Positions 62,267 to 64,000 of a stretch of 64,000 bases of DNA are shown piece after piece (position 1 is the first letter of the stretch; every line of letters starts with the position of its first letter). The notes below the pieces were generated by a model. The model saw only the letters and a program-made list of their open reading frames with translations. It searched no databases and had not been told where the DNA came from. Location: assembly GCA_950295325.1 (NCBI GenBank), contig OX485804.1, forward strand, positions 60,790,533 to 60,854,532, in the 5' to 3' direction. Position numbers and translations under genes: made by a program. The stretch is from Polytrichum commune (lineage: Eukaryota > Streptophyta > Polytrichopsida > Polytrichales > Polytrichaceae).

Positions 62267-63460
62267 AGATATTGCCAAAGAACAAGAAATTCGTAATGAT
62301 CACTTCAAAATTAGCAATAACCCTTGCAAACCACTTCAACTCGTTAATCATCGTTTTACCTTGCATTAGGGAACGTGGGCCCAGATAGGGGTTCTAAGTA
62401 GGGACCAGGTAGGGCTTCATTAATGAGTTTCTCTATTATATTTTGAAGTTAAGGTTTCTTACAAGAACTGTAACCTCCTACTCATGCTAATTACATGTTG
62501 GATTTTAAGAGATGATTCTGTAAGTTTGTTCGGTGTTGCAATTTGTGTAATGTTTGAAAGCTGTACAAAGCATGGAGATGGAAAGAAGTTGTTGGTCCTC
62601 TTACAGCTCTAAATTTGCCCAGTCATTAGAACTATGTGGTTCTTGCATCAAGAGAACATTTCATACTAAGCCACACAGAAATTACCGTGGACCAATTTGT
62701 TTGCACTTCAGCTGTCAAAAGTACCACAGAAGCAATAAAAACCATTGGGGAATTCTGTCATATAATTTGTTACAATGCTGATACACACCTCTGCATTAAG
62801 TTAGTTGGTTAGAGATTACTATGCCGCAATCGCATTATTGATAACCAAGTTCGCATTGGGGGAGCATTTGAAGAATAAAGTTCTGACGATTATCTGTTGC
62901 AGCCTATAAAATCATCGGTCCAGACTATTTCTATCCACATTATTGTCTTGACATGAGTGCTCCTTGTCAACAAGGTGGGCAGTGAACATATCTCATTCTG
63001 CCAATTGTGCCAATCATATGAAGTATTCCTCCACAAGTTCATTGGTATTTTACCATTCTGCTAACAATTTCGATATACGACATTGATTTCTAGAGCCATA
63101 ATTTTTTTGATCGCCCATGTCCACCCTGACCATAAAATATCTCCTCGAGAATCTAGATGTTGAGTGCTTAATATTTGTGATGAACAGCTCTCATAAAGAA
63201 TATATAGTTTTGCAATACACGGCGTTGGAGTGGAGGGCATTTCAATACTAGCTTCACAAAAAATCCTCATCTTCAAAACCTGTGCTTAATTAGAAAGAGT
63301 ATAATATGTGCAGTGAGAGAAGAATCATGCGTTCTTTAATTTGATACAAGATAACAGCAAATAATGCTGGTAATATTGTACAAGTCATTGTACATGGTGG
63401 CGAAGAATGAATGTCCTATACACAAGCTGCAAAATCTGCAGGGATGTACTCCTGCATGGA
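62267..63460. other. Intergenic and 3' flank of the right-edge gene
   Basis: No gene-like frame. The last few hundred bases are probably 3' untranslated sequence of the minus-strand gene ending at 63461, but no polyadenylation site is assigned. Confidence 0.5.
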
Positions 63461-63782
63461 CTATCTTGGTACTAGGGATTGAGCACTGAAGTTGCCAATA
63501 CCTTTCATGGGTGAGTGCACATTGCGAAGCTCGTTCAACCTTTGCTTCTCTCCTATAATCCGTATCTGTTCAGAAAAGTTTAGTCAAATTGTATCAGAAT
63601 ACCACAGTGATGGAACAGTTCTGTACGCACAGTAGAAAATTCAATTTACCTAAGCAATTTACCTTAAGTTTGCAGTCTTCTAACTCCAGTTTTGTTGCCT
63701 CAAGGCCAGATTTCAGTTGGCGGAGTGCTTCTAGGGCCACACCAGGTTCAGTACTGCTTTCCGTGTCAGAAATTCCTGCAGC
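63461..63782 (-). CDS. C-terminal two exons of a coiled-coil protein (partial, continues past 64000)
   Basis: Exon 63663-63782 (120 nt) joins exon 63461-63565 (105 nt including TAG) across a GT..AG intron, both phase 0. They encode AAGISDTESSTEPG, then a heptad-like stretch (LEALRQLKSGLEATKLELED) running across the splice into GEKQRLNELRN, and end with HSPMKGIGNFSAQSLVPR. This looks like the end of a coiled coil with a short tail. The acceptor at 63783-63784 shows that more exons lie upstream, at least partly outside the window. I do not recognise the family. Confidence 0.65.
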
Positions 63783-64000
63783 CTGTCATTCGTCGCACCA
63801 GATATTGATCAACACATATTGACAACAAGGTGGTAGAAAATCGGACAAACTCAATGCTCGAGAGAGATTATAACAATCAGAACAATTAAATTTGTAGAAC
63901 AATCAAATTAAGTAAGTGATACAGAAGAGCCCAGGAGAGCCACAAATAAGTCAGGTATTTAGGAACTGATTGCGGGAAACATATATGAATATTTGTAAAT

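Noticed and set aside
62007-62369. 120-codon frame over the 62-kb stem structure
   Set aside because: Follows inverted repeats with no recognisable domain; the first codon is probably not used and the frame is best explained by GC-rich sequence.
1-64000. tRNA, rRNA or organellar insert
   Set aside because: No cloverleaf consensus, rRNA core or plastid/mitochondrial gene was recognised by eye; a tRNAscan or organelle search could still find weak cases.

Overview
This is a plant nuclear window: AT-rich, repeat-dense and sparsely genic. Genes have GT..AG introns, and two gene products have clear land-plant counterparts, F-box/LRR protein 15 and ER membrane protein complex subunit 10. Short TTTAGGG-type telomeric arrays and telo-box motifs also fit a plant. 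The protein sequences look diverged from flowering plants, and one intronless gene resembles a fungal family. I lean towards a seedless land plant (bryophyte, lycophyte or fern), but the species cannot be fixed from the sequence.

Layout. 1-3500: AT-rich intergenic DNA with microsatellites and a 96-bp hairpin. 3500-4498: more GC-rich leader of the first gene. 4499-19047 (+): an FBL15/SLOMO-type F-box LRR gene, 17 coding exons, 1292 codons before the stop, reconstructed with consistent phase; introns 2, 10 and 16 carry MITE or fold-back insertions. 19048-26600: repeat-derived intergenic DNA. 26628-27016: fold-back repeat. 27166-28242 (-): intronless 358-aa multi-pass membrane protein of a fungal-looking family. 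28430-30400 (-): broken 5' copy of EMC10, followed by a tandem array (30430-31280) that seems to derive partly from its first exon. 31800-35250: repeat complex rich in CCGGTT, holding two adjacent PIF/Harbinger-like elements; the second has swollen through a roughly 95-bp minisatellite. 35250-50600: mosaic of old repeats, including a TIR element with telomeric repeats and a fold-back with a nested Mutator-like MITE. 51100-55256 (-): intact EMC10, 8 exons, 317 aa. 55500-58290: decayed intergenic DNA. 58290-61035 (+): dead Ty1/Copia pol fragment cut off by a MITE. 61977-62266: GC-rich multi-stem inverted repeat. 63461-64000 (-): last two exons of a coiled-coil protein that continues beyond the window.

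The genes do not form a pathway. FBL15 is a predicted SCF ubiquitin-ligase substrate receptor. EMC10 is the lumenal/membrane subunit of the ER insertase EMC. The membrane protein is of unknown function. The main points of interest are the possible fungal origin of the 27-28 kb gene, the truncated EMC10 copy directly upstream of it, and the nested transposon structures. All gene models come from reading frames, splice signals and remembered family sequence; no database or alignment program was used.
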